Assembly: GCA_031431125.1 (NCBI GenBank)
Contig: JANPCX010000074.1
Span: 1 to 59,553, forward strand
Origin: JANPCX01 sp031431125
GTDB taxonomy: Bacteria; Pseudomonadota; Gammaproteobacteria; Burkholderiales; Burkholderiaceae_C
Length of the DNA stretch: 59,553 nucleotides
Direction of reading: 5' to 3'
The notes under the pieces were generated by a model. It searched no databases, was not told the DNA's origin, and worked only from the letters and a program-made list of their open reading frames with translations. The translations under genes were made by a program, and so were the position numbers. How positions within the stretch are numbered: the first letter of the stretch is position 1; every line of letters starts with the position of its first letter. Of the stretch, positions 16,445 through 24,499 are shown one piece after another.

Positions 16445-16936
16445 CTATTCTGCCCCGGCGCAGGAAACCGGCTGGGCGGCCAACAACTGGGTCAGCACCT
16501 CAGGTTCCAAACCAATCAAATACCCCCGCCGCCCGCCGTTGATGACGATGCGCGGCAAAACCAGCACCGTGGCTTCTACATACACAGGCATGGCCTTTTT
16601 GGTGCCAAAAGGCGAGGTACCGCCCACCATATAACCGCTGTGGCGCTGCGCAACCTCGGGTTTGCAGGGCTGCACTTTTTTGGCTTTGATTTGCCGCGCC
16701 AATTCTTTGGTGCTGACCTGGCGGTCACCGTGCATCAAGATAATGAGCGGCTTGGCATGCTCATCCTCCATCACCAATGTTTTGATGACGGCATGCTCGT
16801 CCACGCCCAACTGCTTCGCAGACTCGGTGGTGCCACCGTGGTCCACATAGTCGTAAAGATGCTCGGTATAGAACACCCCGGCCCGTTTGAGCATTTGGGT
16901 GGCGGGAGTTTCGCTGGCGTGGTCTTTGCGGGACAT
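16445..16936 (-). CDS. ybaK: Cys-tRNA(Pro)/Cys-tRNA(Cys) deacylase YbaK
   Basis: This 163-residue protein of the YbaK/ProX editing family hydrolyses mischarged Cys-tRNA(Pro). Visible landmarks are TPATQMLKRAGVFYTEHLYDY, ESAKQLGVDEHAVIKTLVM (with the catalytic-site Lys in VIKTLV), STKELARQIKAKKVQPCKPE and the GGTSPFGTKKAMPVYVE motif that lines the active site. The frame is open to 17113, but the family N-terminus (MSRKDHASETPATQML) fixes the start at 16936. It lies 26 bp upstream of the start of plsY on the same strand. Confidence 0.9.
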   Translation of the reverse strand: MSRKDHASETPATQMLKRAGVFYTEHLYDYVDHGGTTESAKQLGVDEHAVIKTLVMEDEHAKPLIILMHGDRQVSTKELARQIKAKKVQPCKPEVAQRHSGYMVGGTSPFGTKKAMPVYVEATVLVLPRIVINGGRRGYLIGLEPEVLTQLLAAQPVSCAGAE

Positions 16937-17066
16937 CGTCGGAGTCAAAAAGAAAGACGTCAATCCAACAGTGTGCCGCAAAGGCCGGTTTCCTGAGCCG
17001 GATGGACAGCTTGTCTCCCGATGCGCTGCGCGAGTGAATGAGGAACGTGGACTGTTGGCTCGCTCG

Positions 17067-17783
17067 TCAGGTTGGTTGAGATGATGCAAAAGTGAACCGC
17101 GGCGCATCCACACTGAGGACTGCCTGCATGGTCACAGCATCAAATCCTCGGATCAATTCATCCACGATCTGACCGAGCAGTTCGCCAACATCATGCACAG
17201 CATTGGCATGAAGGGCTTCAGCCACGATCAGCACCTCGTTTGTTGATGGCCGGACCGCAGAGCGGGCACTTTGCCGGTGACACCAGCGGCGCGCGTGGGC
17301 ATGACCGGCATCGTCTACAAACACCACTTCTCCCGGCTCCGGTGTTTCGTCTTCGCCGGAGAAACTGATGAAGCGCTCGGTGCCAGTCGCCAAGCGCACC
17401 TCCATGCCGCGATGCACTTGGCTCAGGTCGAACACCGCAATCGGGATGGCGTACGCCGCCGACAGCGCGTTGAGCGTGTTTACCAATGGGCAGATGCGTG
17501 GCATGTCACCGTCCTGACGCAATCGACGCAGCAGCGATTCAGCTGCGCAGCGGTACTGCGTAGGTTTAAGGCCGAGTTCGGAGAATCCTCGCCGCCAAGC
17601 TTGGATCTCAGAAAACTGGCCTTCTGGGCCACCGGCTTGTCTCAGTCTTTCTCTGGCTCGCTGAAGCAGCGGGTCCAACGCAACCTGGGCCTGCTCATTG
17701 GGGTGAATGCCTCGCGCCCAAACAGCGCAGGCGCTCAATTGGGGAAAGCGCTTCCAAATGTCACAGTGGTGTTGAAAGTTCAT
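17067..17783 (-). CDS. B3/B4 tRNA-binding domain protein
   Basis: This 238-residue protein consists of a B3/4 domain like that of the phenylalanyl-tRNA synthetase beta subunit, where the domain edits Tyr-tRNA(Phe). Typical segments are QAWRRGFSELGLKPTQYRCAAESLLRRL (about 60-88), LVNTLNALSAAYAIPIAVFDL (about 100-120) and a C-terminal EPGEVVFVDDAGHAHARRWCHRQS. Stand-alone versions are presumed tRNA- or amino-acid-binding proteins of unknown role. Its start overlaps the stop of the EamA transporter gene by 4 bp, a pairing seen elsewhere and suggesting that both concern the same amino acid or metabolite. Confidence 0.8.
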   Translation of the reverse strand: MNFQHHCDIWKRFPQLSACAVWARGIHPNEQAQVALDPLLQRARERLRQAGGPEGQFSEIQAWRRGFSELGLKPTQYRCAAESLLRRLRQDGDMPRICPLVNTLNALSAAYAIPIAVFDLSQVHRGMEVRLATGTERFISFSGEDETPEPGEVVFVDDAGHAHARRWCHRQSARSAVRPSTNEVLIVAEALHANAVHDVGELLGQIVDELIRGFDAVTMQAVLSVDAPRFTFASSQPT

Positions 17784-18733
17784 GCCTGGGTCTGCTCACT
17801 GCGGCTTTGGATGCTGGCGTGCTTTGCTCGTAACAGTGGCAAGCCCATGGCAACCAACACCAAGCCCATGGCAAGCCATTGCAGCGTATGAATCGGTTCA
17901 TGCAACCACCAAGCAGACAAGGCAAAGGCCGAGACAGGCAAAAACGCGGTGGTCACGGCAGCGCTAGCGGAAGATATCCTTGCAGCACCGGCGTACCACA
18001 GTACAAAGCCTCCCACCGTGCCCACCCAGGCGTAGTACAAAACGCCAGCCATGGCGGGGCTGTTCCACAGCACCCCATCAACCGGCCATCGGACAGCCGC
18101 TGGAACTGCGCACAAAACCAAACCGCCGGCACACATGACGACGGACATTTGTAGTGGTGTCAGCGCCGATTTCAAACGCCCTTGACCCAGGATAAACACG
18201 GCTTCGCAAGCAACAGCACAAAGAATCAGCGACATACCCAAGAAACGCCGTTCTGCCGGAATGGCAGCGTCGGCGCCTGTGTTGGCCAGTGCCAAAAAAA
18301 CGACGCCCATCGTGGCCAAGCCAATGCAAGCCGCAGAACGGAGCGTGGGGCGTTCGCCCAAAAACAAGAAAGACAACAGCGCGGCCACGGCAGGCAGCGT
18401 GCCGGTCACCACACTGGCGTCCGCTGCGCTGGCCAGTTGCACACCGGCAATCAACAACACCGTGTAGCCCACGCTGCCTGCGGCTGACTGCAGTGCCAGC
18501 AAAATCTGGTCATGGCGACAAAGCCGGGGCCAGGGCGTTGACTGCACCAACAACCAAATCAGCAGCACAGGCAGCGCCGCCGCGTGGCGCAAAGCGGTCG
18601 CCACGAATGGATCCAGCGTCTGGCCAATTAGCTTGCTTACCGGCACCGTAGATCCAACCAACAGCATGGCCAGCGTACACAGCAGCCGGCCCTTGAGTTG
18701 CTCCCTCGGTCGGTGATCGATCGACTTTTTCAT
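17780..18733 (-). CDS. EamA-family (DMT superfamily) transporter
   Basis: This is a ten-helix drug/metabolite transporter with two EamA repeats. The first begins GRLLCTLAMLLVGSTVPVSKLI and the second starts near FLGMSLILCAVACEAVFIL. The frame is open to 18820, but the ATG at 18733 (MKKSIDHRPREQ) leaves a short cytoplasmic N-terminus before helix 1. Members export amino acids, nucleosides or other metabolites, and the substrate cannot be told here. The stop overlaps the B3/B4 gene. The AraC-type gene at 18774-19613 lies 40 bp upstream in the same direction and may regulate or be cotranscribed with it. Confidence 0.85.
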   Translation of the reverse strand: MKKSIDHRPREQLKGRLLCTLAMLLVGSTVPVSKLIGQTLDPFVATALRHAAALPVLLIWLLVQSTPWPRLCRHDQILLALQSAAGSVGYTVLLIAGVQLASAADASVVTGTLPAVAALLSFLFLGERPTLRSAACIGLATMGVVFLALANTGADAAIPAERRFLGMSLILCAVACEAVFILGQGRLKSALTPLQMSVVMCAGGLVLCAVPAAVRWPVDGVLWNSPAMAGVLYYAWVGTVGGFVLWYAGAARISSASAAVTTAFLPVSAFALSAWWLHEPIHTLQWLAMGLVLVAMGLPLLRAKHASIQSRSEQTQA

Positions 18734-18773
18734 GTGCGCCCCGTGGTTCAACAAGGGCGCAATGTGCCCTGCG

Positions 18774-19613
18774 TCAGGGGTTTGGTCTTGAACGTGGTTG
18801 CAGCGCCAACTGGCTGGCACCTGGCGAGTAACCGAGGAATGCGCGGAAAGCGCGCGTCATGTGGCTTTGGTCGGCAAAGCCGCTCTCTGCCGCGACGGCG
18901 GCCAGGGGCATGCCCTGAGCCAGCAGCTTGCGGGCACGCTCCAACCGGTAGGAGCGCAGCCACGCATGGGGTGGCAGGCCGTAAACCTCGGTGAAGCGGC
19001 GCAACAATTGGTAGCGGCTCAGACCCATCGGCGCGGCCATGGCTTGTAGTGAGGGTGGGCTGAGCGCTTCAGCCGCCAACATATCGCGCACTTTGATCAT
19101 GGATTCGGATGCACTTGAAGCTTGCCTGGCGGTGCTGTGTTTCATGAGCATGCGCGTGCACAAGGTACTCAATGCCGACTCGTCGGCCAAACGCGTCAGA
19201 CCGTCCTCCAGGTCCAGGGGATCGCGCTGTGACCAAACCTTCAACAAGTGTTGCAGTTGCCCGACCACCACCTGGTCGCTCAACACCGGGTGGGTGAACG
19301 CCACATCGGCGTCGCCGCCGTCACCGGAACAACCGCCAAGCGAAGGCAACAGGTTCACCTCCACATGCAACATGACCCAACAACGATCTCTCCCTTGCAG
19401 GGGCACACCATCATGGACCTCGCCAGGGTTGTGGGTCAGCACATGACCCGCCAACACTTCGACCGGGCCTCGGCCGCTGGCAGAGCGATGACCGCCTTGT
19501 TCCATCACGCCAAAACCGAAAGTGTTGTGCCAGTGCTTGCCAAATGGCAGCTTCGAACGTACTCGAGTGGCGTACACACCGGGCAAAGCACTGCGCAGCA
19601 GTTCTGATTGCAT
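18774..19613 (-). CDS. AraC-family transcriptional regulator
   Basis: The N-terminal cupin-like sensor domain (MQSELLRSALPGVYATRVRS, with KHWHNTFGFGVMEQGGH and NPGEVHDG motifs) is followed by a C-terminal AraC DNA-binding domain. SLQAMAAPMGLSRYQLLRRFTEVYGLPPHAWLR gives the first helix-turn-helix, and PLAAVAAESGFADQSHMTRAFRAFLGYSPGA gives the second. The domain order matches the group that regulates neighbouring transporter genes. An upstream Met at 19640 is an alternative start. It precedes the EamA-B3/B4 pair on the same strand and diverges from the decarboxylase-like gene at 19915, so it could control either. Confidence 0.85.
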   Translation of the reverse strand: MQSELLRSALPGVYATRVRSKLPFGKHWHNTFGFGVMEQGGHRSASGRGPVEVLAGHVLTHNPGEVHDGVPLQGRDRCWVMLHVEVNLLPSLGGCSGDGGDADVAFTHPVLSDQVVVGQLQHLLKVWSQRDPLDLEDGLTRLADESALSTLCTRMLMKHSTARQASSASESMIKVRDMLAAEALSPPSLQAMAAPMGLSRYQLLRRFTEVYGLPPHAWLRSYRLERARKLLAQGMPLAAVAAESGFADQSHMTRAFRAFLGYSPGASQLALQPRSRPNP

Positions 19614-19914
19614 GGGAGAAGTTTCAATCGTCTTGCGCATGCTGGGACATATTGCGTTCACTCGCATTGACGCGGTATTTCCAATGATAGGCGGCACAGG
19701 AACGCCGCTGCACGCTGTTGGCGCCAGCACAGGTGATCCCAAACATGTTGGTCCAGGGCCTGCGTGCAAAACCCATCGTGGATGCCGAGCGTGTCCGTAG
19801 AACTGGACTCCTGCCGCATCGATGGCAGTCGACACTGACTTCACCACAGGTCCCAAACGTTCAAGACGAAAAACACCGCGTCCATCAATCTCCATTCCTC
19901 ACGAGGAGATTCGC
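19614..19914. other. Intergenic region between divergent AraC and ADC-like genes
   Basis: About 300 bp without a convincing gene. It must hold promoters for the AraC gene (minus strand) and the acetoacetate-decarboxylase-like gene (plus strand). A strong ribosome binding site GAGGAG lies at about 19901-19907 before the plus-strand start. Reading frames that cross the region lack family similarity. Confidence 0.5.
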
Positions 19915-20688
19915 ATGTTTCAAAGCTACACCCCACCCTTCACCGTGACCGGCAAGAGTGCCTTGGTGCCGCCCCCACCATGGCACTACGCTGGCTGGTT
20001 GCTCAACATCGCCTTCGAATTTGACGCCAAGCGGGCACTGACCTTCATTCCACCAGGGATCGGCGTCCCAAACGGGCGGGGCTGCGTTCATTTCGCAGAC
20101 TGGCAAGCCAGCACCGATGGGCGCGAACTGGCCGATCCCGTCACGGCGCAATACCGCGAAACCATCGTGGTGCTCGGTTTGGAACGCCCCGATGGGCGCC
20201 TCTGCGGTTTGTGCCCCGCCATTTGGGTAGACCAAGACACCTCCATGCTTCGTGGCCTGTTGCAGGGTTGGCCCAAAAAATGGGGCAGCACCTGGCTGAC
20301 CCGCAGCTTGCCGCTGGATCATGTGGCAGCGGCGCCCTTGCGCGCGGGTTCAGTCATCGGCGCGAGTTTGGCAGTCAAAGACCGGCGATTGATACAAGCC
20401 CGAGCGACCTTGACCGGACAGCCTGGCCGGGGCTTTGGGTTTCTGGCAGAACCCACCATCGGCATCGCTGGGTGGCCTGATCTACGGCACCCTGAGCGCT
20501 TGCCTGAAACCAGGCTGCTTCGCGCTGACATACGTGACCGCGTTGAATCCGGTTGGCATGCGGCGCAAGCCACCTTGGATATCGCGGAACATCCCTTGGA
20601 AGAAATTGCCTCACTCGGCCCCACGTCGGTAGTTGACGCCAGTGTCGGCTGGTTGGGGCTCACGGTGGCAGGAGCCATGGATGGTTGA
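19915..20688 (+). CDS. Acetoacetate decarboxylase-like protein
   Basis: The 257-residue protein matches the acetoacetate decarboxylase (ADC) superfamily. After MFQSYTPPFTVTGKSALVPP come the beta-barrel strands, FIPPGIGVPNGRGCVHFADW and the catalytic segment LLQGWPKKWGSTW, in which one of Lys121/Lys122 corresponds to the Schiff-base lysine of ADC. The active-site context is close to but not identical with true ADC, so the substrate may be another keto acid or a small aldehyde, as shown for ADC-like family members. The start is fixed by GAGGAG 7 bp before the ATG at 19915 rather than the open frame from 19822. Its stop overlaps the DUF2000 gene. Confidence 0.75.
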   Translation: MFQSYTPPFTVTGKSALVPPPPWHYAGWLLNIAFEFDAKRALTFIPPGIGVPNGRGCVHFADWQASTDGRELADPVTAQYRETIVVLGLERPDGRLCGLCPAIWVDQDTSMLRGLLQGWPKKWGSTWLTRSLPLDHVAAAPLRAGSVIGASLAVKDRRLIQARATLTGQPGRGFGFLAEPTIGIAGWPDLRHPERLPETRLLRADIRDRVESGWHAAQATLDIAEHPLEEIASLGPTSVVDASVGWLGLTVAGAMDG

Positions 20689-21127
20689 TACGGTGCAGAC
20701 GCCCGAACGCGTCGTCATCGTGCTGGCGTCTGACCTCAGTCCCGACATCGCCGTCAATGTGGGCGCCTGCTTGGCAGCAGGTCTGTCTGCAGCGTCGCCC
20801 ACCTGGGTCGGTCAAGCGCTGGTCGATGTCACAGGCATGATCAGCGTGTCCAGTTCGCACTTGCCCATTGTGTTGCTGCACGCGCCCTCCGCGCGGATGA
20901 ACGAATTGGTCACACGCCTACCATCCATCAGGCAAACTGCCGCTTGGGTGTCGGTGTTTCCGGCCTATGCAAAATCGATGCATGACGCCCAAACCTACTG
21001 GAAACAGCACGCCACTGCGTCACACCGAGTGGAGCCACTGCTTGGAATGGGCATCGCGGGATCAAAAAAATGGGTGAATTCATTGACCGGCAGTTTTCCT
21101 CTGTGGCGCGGATGCGATCAGAAGTGA
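20681..21127 (+). CDS. DUF2000 family protein
   Basis: From the ATG at 20681 (MVDTVQTPERVVIVLASDL) this gives about 148 residues with the DUF2000 pattern: a VVIVLASDLSPDIAVNVGACLAAGLSA start, GQALVDVTGM in the middle and HLPIVLLHAPSARMNEL. DUF2000 proteins resemble peptidyl-tRNA hydrolase-like folds and have no settled function. The gene overlaps the end of the decarboxylase-like gene by 8 bp, implying a shared transcript, and its 3' end overlaps the start of the next AraC gene by 58 bp in another frame. That overlap is unusually long, and one of the two ends may be different in reality. Confidence 0.65.
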   Translation: MVDTVQTPERVVIVLASDLSPDIAVNVGACLAAGLSAASPTWVGQALVDVTGMISVSSSHLPIVLLHAPSARMNELVTRLPSIRQTAAWVSVFPAYAKSMHDAQTYWKQHATASHRVEPLLGMGIAGSKKWVNSLTGSFPLWRGCDQK

Positions 21128-21906
21128 CTCGATGGCATGCATCTGCGAGCACTGGTGCCGACAGCATCGAACGTGTCGTTCACGCCCAACCTGGTCAGGA
21201 ATGGGTGCCTCATTGGCATGACGAACTGTCCGTGGGTTCTGTGGTGCGCGGCCATTGCCAATTCAGCCTGGGCGGGCGCTTGCACCTCGCCGCTGAAGGT
21301 GACCTGTTGTCCATCGCGCCCAACACACCACATTCCTGTGCGACGAGTCTAGACAACGATCGGGGCCCTGTCTTGATCGTGATGTTCTATGTGTCTCGTG
21401 CGTGGTTGCGCCAGGCAAGCCTTTCGTCGCACATCGACAGCCGCCGCATCCACTGCCCCGCGCTGGCTCGCCAAGCAACCAACCTGGACAACGAAGCAAC
21501 AGCCCGCCAGTGGTTGCTACACGCCTTGCCGACGTTGCAAGTCGGGGAGGAGTTATCGCCACTCGACGCCTCACCATCGCCGCTCGCCCAGCGCATTTTG
21601 TCCAAATTTCGCGCCTTGACCCAAAGCAGTGAGCACTTGAGCGTAGACGCCATGGCCAAGCAATGCGCCGTGAGCCGCAAACAATTGCATCGAACTGTCA
21701 CGCGCTGGACCGGCATGAGCCCGGACCAATACCAGCGCGCCGTTCGAATCAACCAAGGCAGAGAATTTCTGATGGACCAGACGTCCGTCGCGGACGCAGC
21801 GCAAGCCACTGGTTTTGCCGATCAAGCTCATTTCACTCGCTGGTATCAGCGTGTTTACGGCTACACCCCTGGGGCTTTCTTGAACGCTACGACTTCAACG
21901 TCGTAA
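21070..21906 (+). CDS. AraC-family transcriptional regulator
   Basis: This 278-residue regulator has a cupin sensor domain (QEWVPHWHDELSVGSVVRGHCQF, with GDLLSIAPNTPHSC) and a C-terminal AraC-type DNA-binding domain: LSVDAMAKQCAVSRKQLHRTVTRWTGMSPDQYQR and SVADAAQATGFADQAHFTRWYQRVYGYTPGAF. The cupin histidines (HWHDE) suggest a small-molecule ligand. The gene starts within the end of the DUF2000 gene, so it may be part of the ADC-like/DUF2000 transcript and control it. Its 3' end overlaps the convergent AraC gene by 12 bp. Confidence 0.85.
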   Translation: MGEFIDRQFSSVARMRSEVTRWHASASTGADSIERVVHAQPGQEWVPHWHDELSVGSVVRGHCQFSLGGRLHLAAEGDLLSIAPNTPHSCATSLDNDRGPVLIVMFYVSRAWLRQASLSSHIDSRRIHCPALARQATNLDNEATARQWLLHALPTLQVGEELSPLDASPSPLAQRILSKFRALTQSSEHLSVDAMAKQCAVSRKQLHRTVTRWTGMSPDQYQRAVRINQGREFLMDQTSVADAAQATGFADQAHFTRWYQRVYGYTPGAFLNATTSTS

Positions 21907-22791
21907 CCACATCCTCCAGCGCCCCGGCGAGACCCCCGTCTGGATGCGAAAGCGCCGCACCAAGTGGCTGGCGCTGGCCAGGCCGCAGTTTTGTGCAATG
22001 GCGTCGAGCGACCAAGTCGGATGCTGGCGCAACAAGGTTTTGGCCCGCTCAATTCGACGCGTCAGCACCCAGGCATGCGGGGTGACTGCGAAGGACTGGC
22101 GAAACGCCAAGGCGAAGTGGTGTTCGGACAAGGTGGCCCAGGCGGCCATTTGCCCGACGGTGATCTGTTGGTCCAAGTAGGCTTCGATGCGTTCTATCAC
22201 CACACGCCGCACCATTGGTGCCAAGCCACCGCGCGCCGCCCCCACCCGAGGGCGTTGGCTGTGCCCAGTGATCAATTCAGCCAAAACTTCGTGGGCCAGG
22301 CTGTTGGCCTGCAAACGCGCTTGCGGATCGTTCCAGTTGAGCTGCGTCATCGCGAGCAGGGGCGACACCAGGGCGGTTGGGTTGACGAAGGTCAGTTCGG
22401 GCAGGGCAACTTCACGTGGCTCGCGGTCGAGCAGGCGCAAGGCCCAAGGCGCGAGTTGTTCGGCCCGAAAGTACAAGTGCAAGAAACGTTGCTCGCCGCC
22501 CACCACCCAGTGCGACTCGTGGCCTGCGGGGAGCAGACACAAGAGACCGGGCGCCCCGCGCAGCGCCGGTTGATCGGCGCGGAACGTGCCCTCTCCGCCG
22601 CGCAGGTAGAGCGACAGCGTGTGGTGACCCGGACGGTGGTATTGGGTCTCGTCGTTTGCATTGCGCCACAGCGCCACCTCCAGCCCGTCCCCAAGCTTGG
22701 CACTGTTCAGCAAGCTGGCGCGCGACTGCGACAGCGCTTGAAACACGGTGGTGTGTAGCGCTGCGGTGGAGTTGGTGGAAGACTGGTTCAC
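21895..22791 (-). CDS. AraC-family transcriptional regulator (divergent to EamA gene)
   Basis: A cupin-type sensor domain (PGHHTLSLYLRGGEGTF, with LLCLLPAGHESHWVVGGEQRFLHLYF) precedes an AraC DNA-binding domain: ITVGQMAAWATLSEHHFALAFRQSFAVTPHAWVL and SLDAIAQNCGLASASHLVRRFRIQTGVSPGRW. The frame is open far upstream to 23088, but that part is compositionally poor. I take the GTG at 22791 (VNQSSTNSTAALH) as the likely start, giving about 298 residues. It diverges from the EamA transporter gene at 23003 with about 210 bp between them, the usual layout for a regulator and its target exporter. Confidence 0.82.
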   Translation of the reverse strand: MNQSSTNSTAALHTTVFQALSQSRASLLNSAKLGDGLEVALWRNANDETQYHRPGHHTLSLYLRGGEGTFRADQPALRGAPGLLCLLPAGHESHWVVGGEQRFLHLYFRAEQLAPWALRLLDREPREVALPELTFVNPTALVSPLLAMTQLNWNDPQARLQANSLAHEVLAELITGHSQRPRVGAARGGLAPMVRRVVIERIEAYLDQQITVGQMAAWATLSEHHFALAFRQSFAVTPHAWVLTRRIERAKTLLRQHPTWSLDAIAQNCGLASASHLVRRFRIQTGVSPGRWRMWLRR

Positions 22792-23002
22792 GGCAAGGTG
22801 GAAAGTAAACCGCAGGGGCGGCGGGGGCAAGGCTGAGCGGCTGCGCTCCCTGTTTTGCGCTTGCTTGATTTTGCAGCAGCGATGCCACTTGAAACCACTG
22901 CAGACAGCAGGCACACACAACAAATGCCGGTTTTGTGCAACCAGGCATGCGGCGCAAGCTGGACACTGTCCGTACCCCCTGCATGCGCCGACGCGCCTTC
23001 CC

Positions 23003-23887
23003 ATGAACCTGTTCTTGTACCTGCTCACCGTGCTCATTTGGGGCACCACCTGGATTGCACTGAAGCTGCAACTCGGTGTCGTTCCCATCGCTTGGTCGGT
23101 GGCTTACCGTTTTGCGCTGGCCGCGGCGGTGCTGTTTGCTTGGTTGGTTTTCACCGGGCGCTTGAAGCGGCCACGGGGCATTGCCATGGGCTTGGTGGCC
23201 GCGCAGGGTCTGTTCTTGTTTTGTTTGAATTTTTTGTGTTTCATGCAAGCCAGCCGCTACATCCCCAGCGGTTTGGTGGCGGTGCTGTTTTCAACCGCCA
23301 CGGTATGGAACGCCTTCAACGCCCGCGTGTTTTTAGGTCGGCCGCTGAACCACCGGGTGCTGGCGGGCAGCGTGCTGGGCTTGTTCGGACTGGTGGCTCT
23401 TTTCTGGCCAGAGTTGACCCGCCACGACACCTCGGCCCACACCGGCTTGGGCATGGCCTATGGCTTGGCGGGCACCTTGTGTTTTTCAATTGGCAATATG
23501 CTGTCCACCCGCTTGCAAGCGACGGGCCACACGCCAGTGGTCACCAACGCATGGGGCATGTTGATGGGGGCGACCGCGCTCACCGTGGGTTGTTTGGTGG
23601 CCGGCGTGCCCTGGGCTTTCGAGGCCAATGAGCGGTATGTCGGCGCCCTGCTCTACCTGGCCATTCCGGGCTCGGTGATCGGCTTCACGGCTTACCTCAC
23701 CTTGGTCGGTCGTTTGGGCCCTGAGAAAGCAGCCTATTGCACGGTGCTCTTTCCCGTGGTGGCCTTGAATGTGTCGGCCTGGGTGGAGGGCTACACCTGG
23801 ACGGCACCAGCGCTGTTCGGTTTGTTTCTTGTGATGGTCGGCAACGTGCTGGTGTTCAAAAAGCCATCGGTGGGGACGCAGCGCTGA
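23003..23887 (+). CDS. EamA-family (DMT superfamily) transporter
   Basis: From the ATG at 23003 the protein reads MNLFLYLLTVLIWGTTWIAL, the usual first helix of EamA carriers with the WGTTW motif. Ten helices in two EamA repeats follow, with YIPSGLVAVLFSTATVWNAFNARVFLG at the end of repeat one and LYLAIPGSVIGFTAYLTLVGRLGPEKAAYCTVLFPVVAL in repeat two. The open frame upstream of 23003 is not coding. The divergent AraC gene is the likely regulator. Substrate unknown, plausibly an amino acid or drug-like metabolite. Confidence 0.85.
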   Translation: MNLFLYLLTVLIWGTTWIALKLQLGVVPIAWSVAYRFALAAAVLFAWLVFTGRLKRPRGIAMGLVAAQGLFLFCLNFLCFMQASRYIPSGLVAVLFSTATVWNAFNARVFLGRPLNHRVLAGSVLGLFGLVALFWPELTRHDTSAHTGLGMAYGLAGTLCFSIGNMLSTRLQATGHTPVVTNAWGMLMGATALTVGCLVAGVPWAFEANERYVGALLYLAIPGSVIGFTAYLTLVGRLGPEKAAYCTVLFPVVALNVSAWVEGYTWTAPALFGLFLVMVGNVLVFKKPSVGTQR

Positions 23888-23968
23888 GTTTTCTGCGGCA
23901 CCGGCCGTTTGAAGTTCGAAATGTTGGTGGAGGTGCTTTCGAGGCCTTGGTTGGGGGACAGTCTTGGC

Positions 23969-24440
23969 GCGATACACCACGCCGGGAATGCGCCCCGGCA
24001 GGCGCCTCACTTTCTTGCTGGTGCAAGAAAGTAAGCAAAGAAGCACCTGAACACCAGCCTATTTGAGCGGAGGTGGCTCAACCACTTGGCCCGGTTACAA
24101 CGGGTTGTTCGGTCAGTGGCAACAAGCATTCACGGCGACGTTAATGGCTTGTTCTTCCAACGACGTCAGCTCACCACCTTCTCTTCCGTCAGTCCCGCAC
24201 TCGCGGGACTGAAGAACACAGGAGTGCACTCCAAACGTGAGGTGTTGTGTCGAAGAAGCACACCGAAAACGTCGCCCGAACGCCAGTGGCCACTGGCCGA
24301 ACCCAGACCCCACGTCTGCACTCCGGCATCAAGCCACCTCTCCCCAAATAGGCTGGTGTTCAGGTGTTTCTTTGGTGACTTTCTTTGCACCAGCAAAGAA
24401 AGTTACTCGGCAGCCGGGCCGAGACCCGGCGCGGTATTCC
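23969..24440. repeat. Long imperfect inverted repeat, about 110-bp arms around a 250-bp centre
   Basis: The left arm (about 23969-24079) and right arm (about 24330-24440) are reverse complements over most of their length, including the shared blocks CACCTGAACACCAGCCTATTT and GCTGGTGCAA(A)GAAAGT. Each arm has its own inner hairpin around the TTTCTT(T)GCTGGTGCAA(A)GAAA palindrome. The centre has a strong hairpin AGTCCCGC-ACTC-GCGGGACT at 24191-24210. No reading frame in it resembles a protein. The 23888-24499 interval therefore holds a structured non-coding unit, possibly a non-autonomous mobile element or a pair of repeats that trapped 250 bp. Confidence 0.7.
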
Positions 24441-24499
24441 AACCCCAAGGACATCTTCCAACAACGCATGTTGCGAAGCTAAGCATCGCATCAACACCG

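Noticed and set aside
24086..24482. Open reading frames inside the 23969-24440 inverted repeat
   Set aside because: They have no family similarity, overlap on both strands and follow the palindrome. I treat the region as non-coding.
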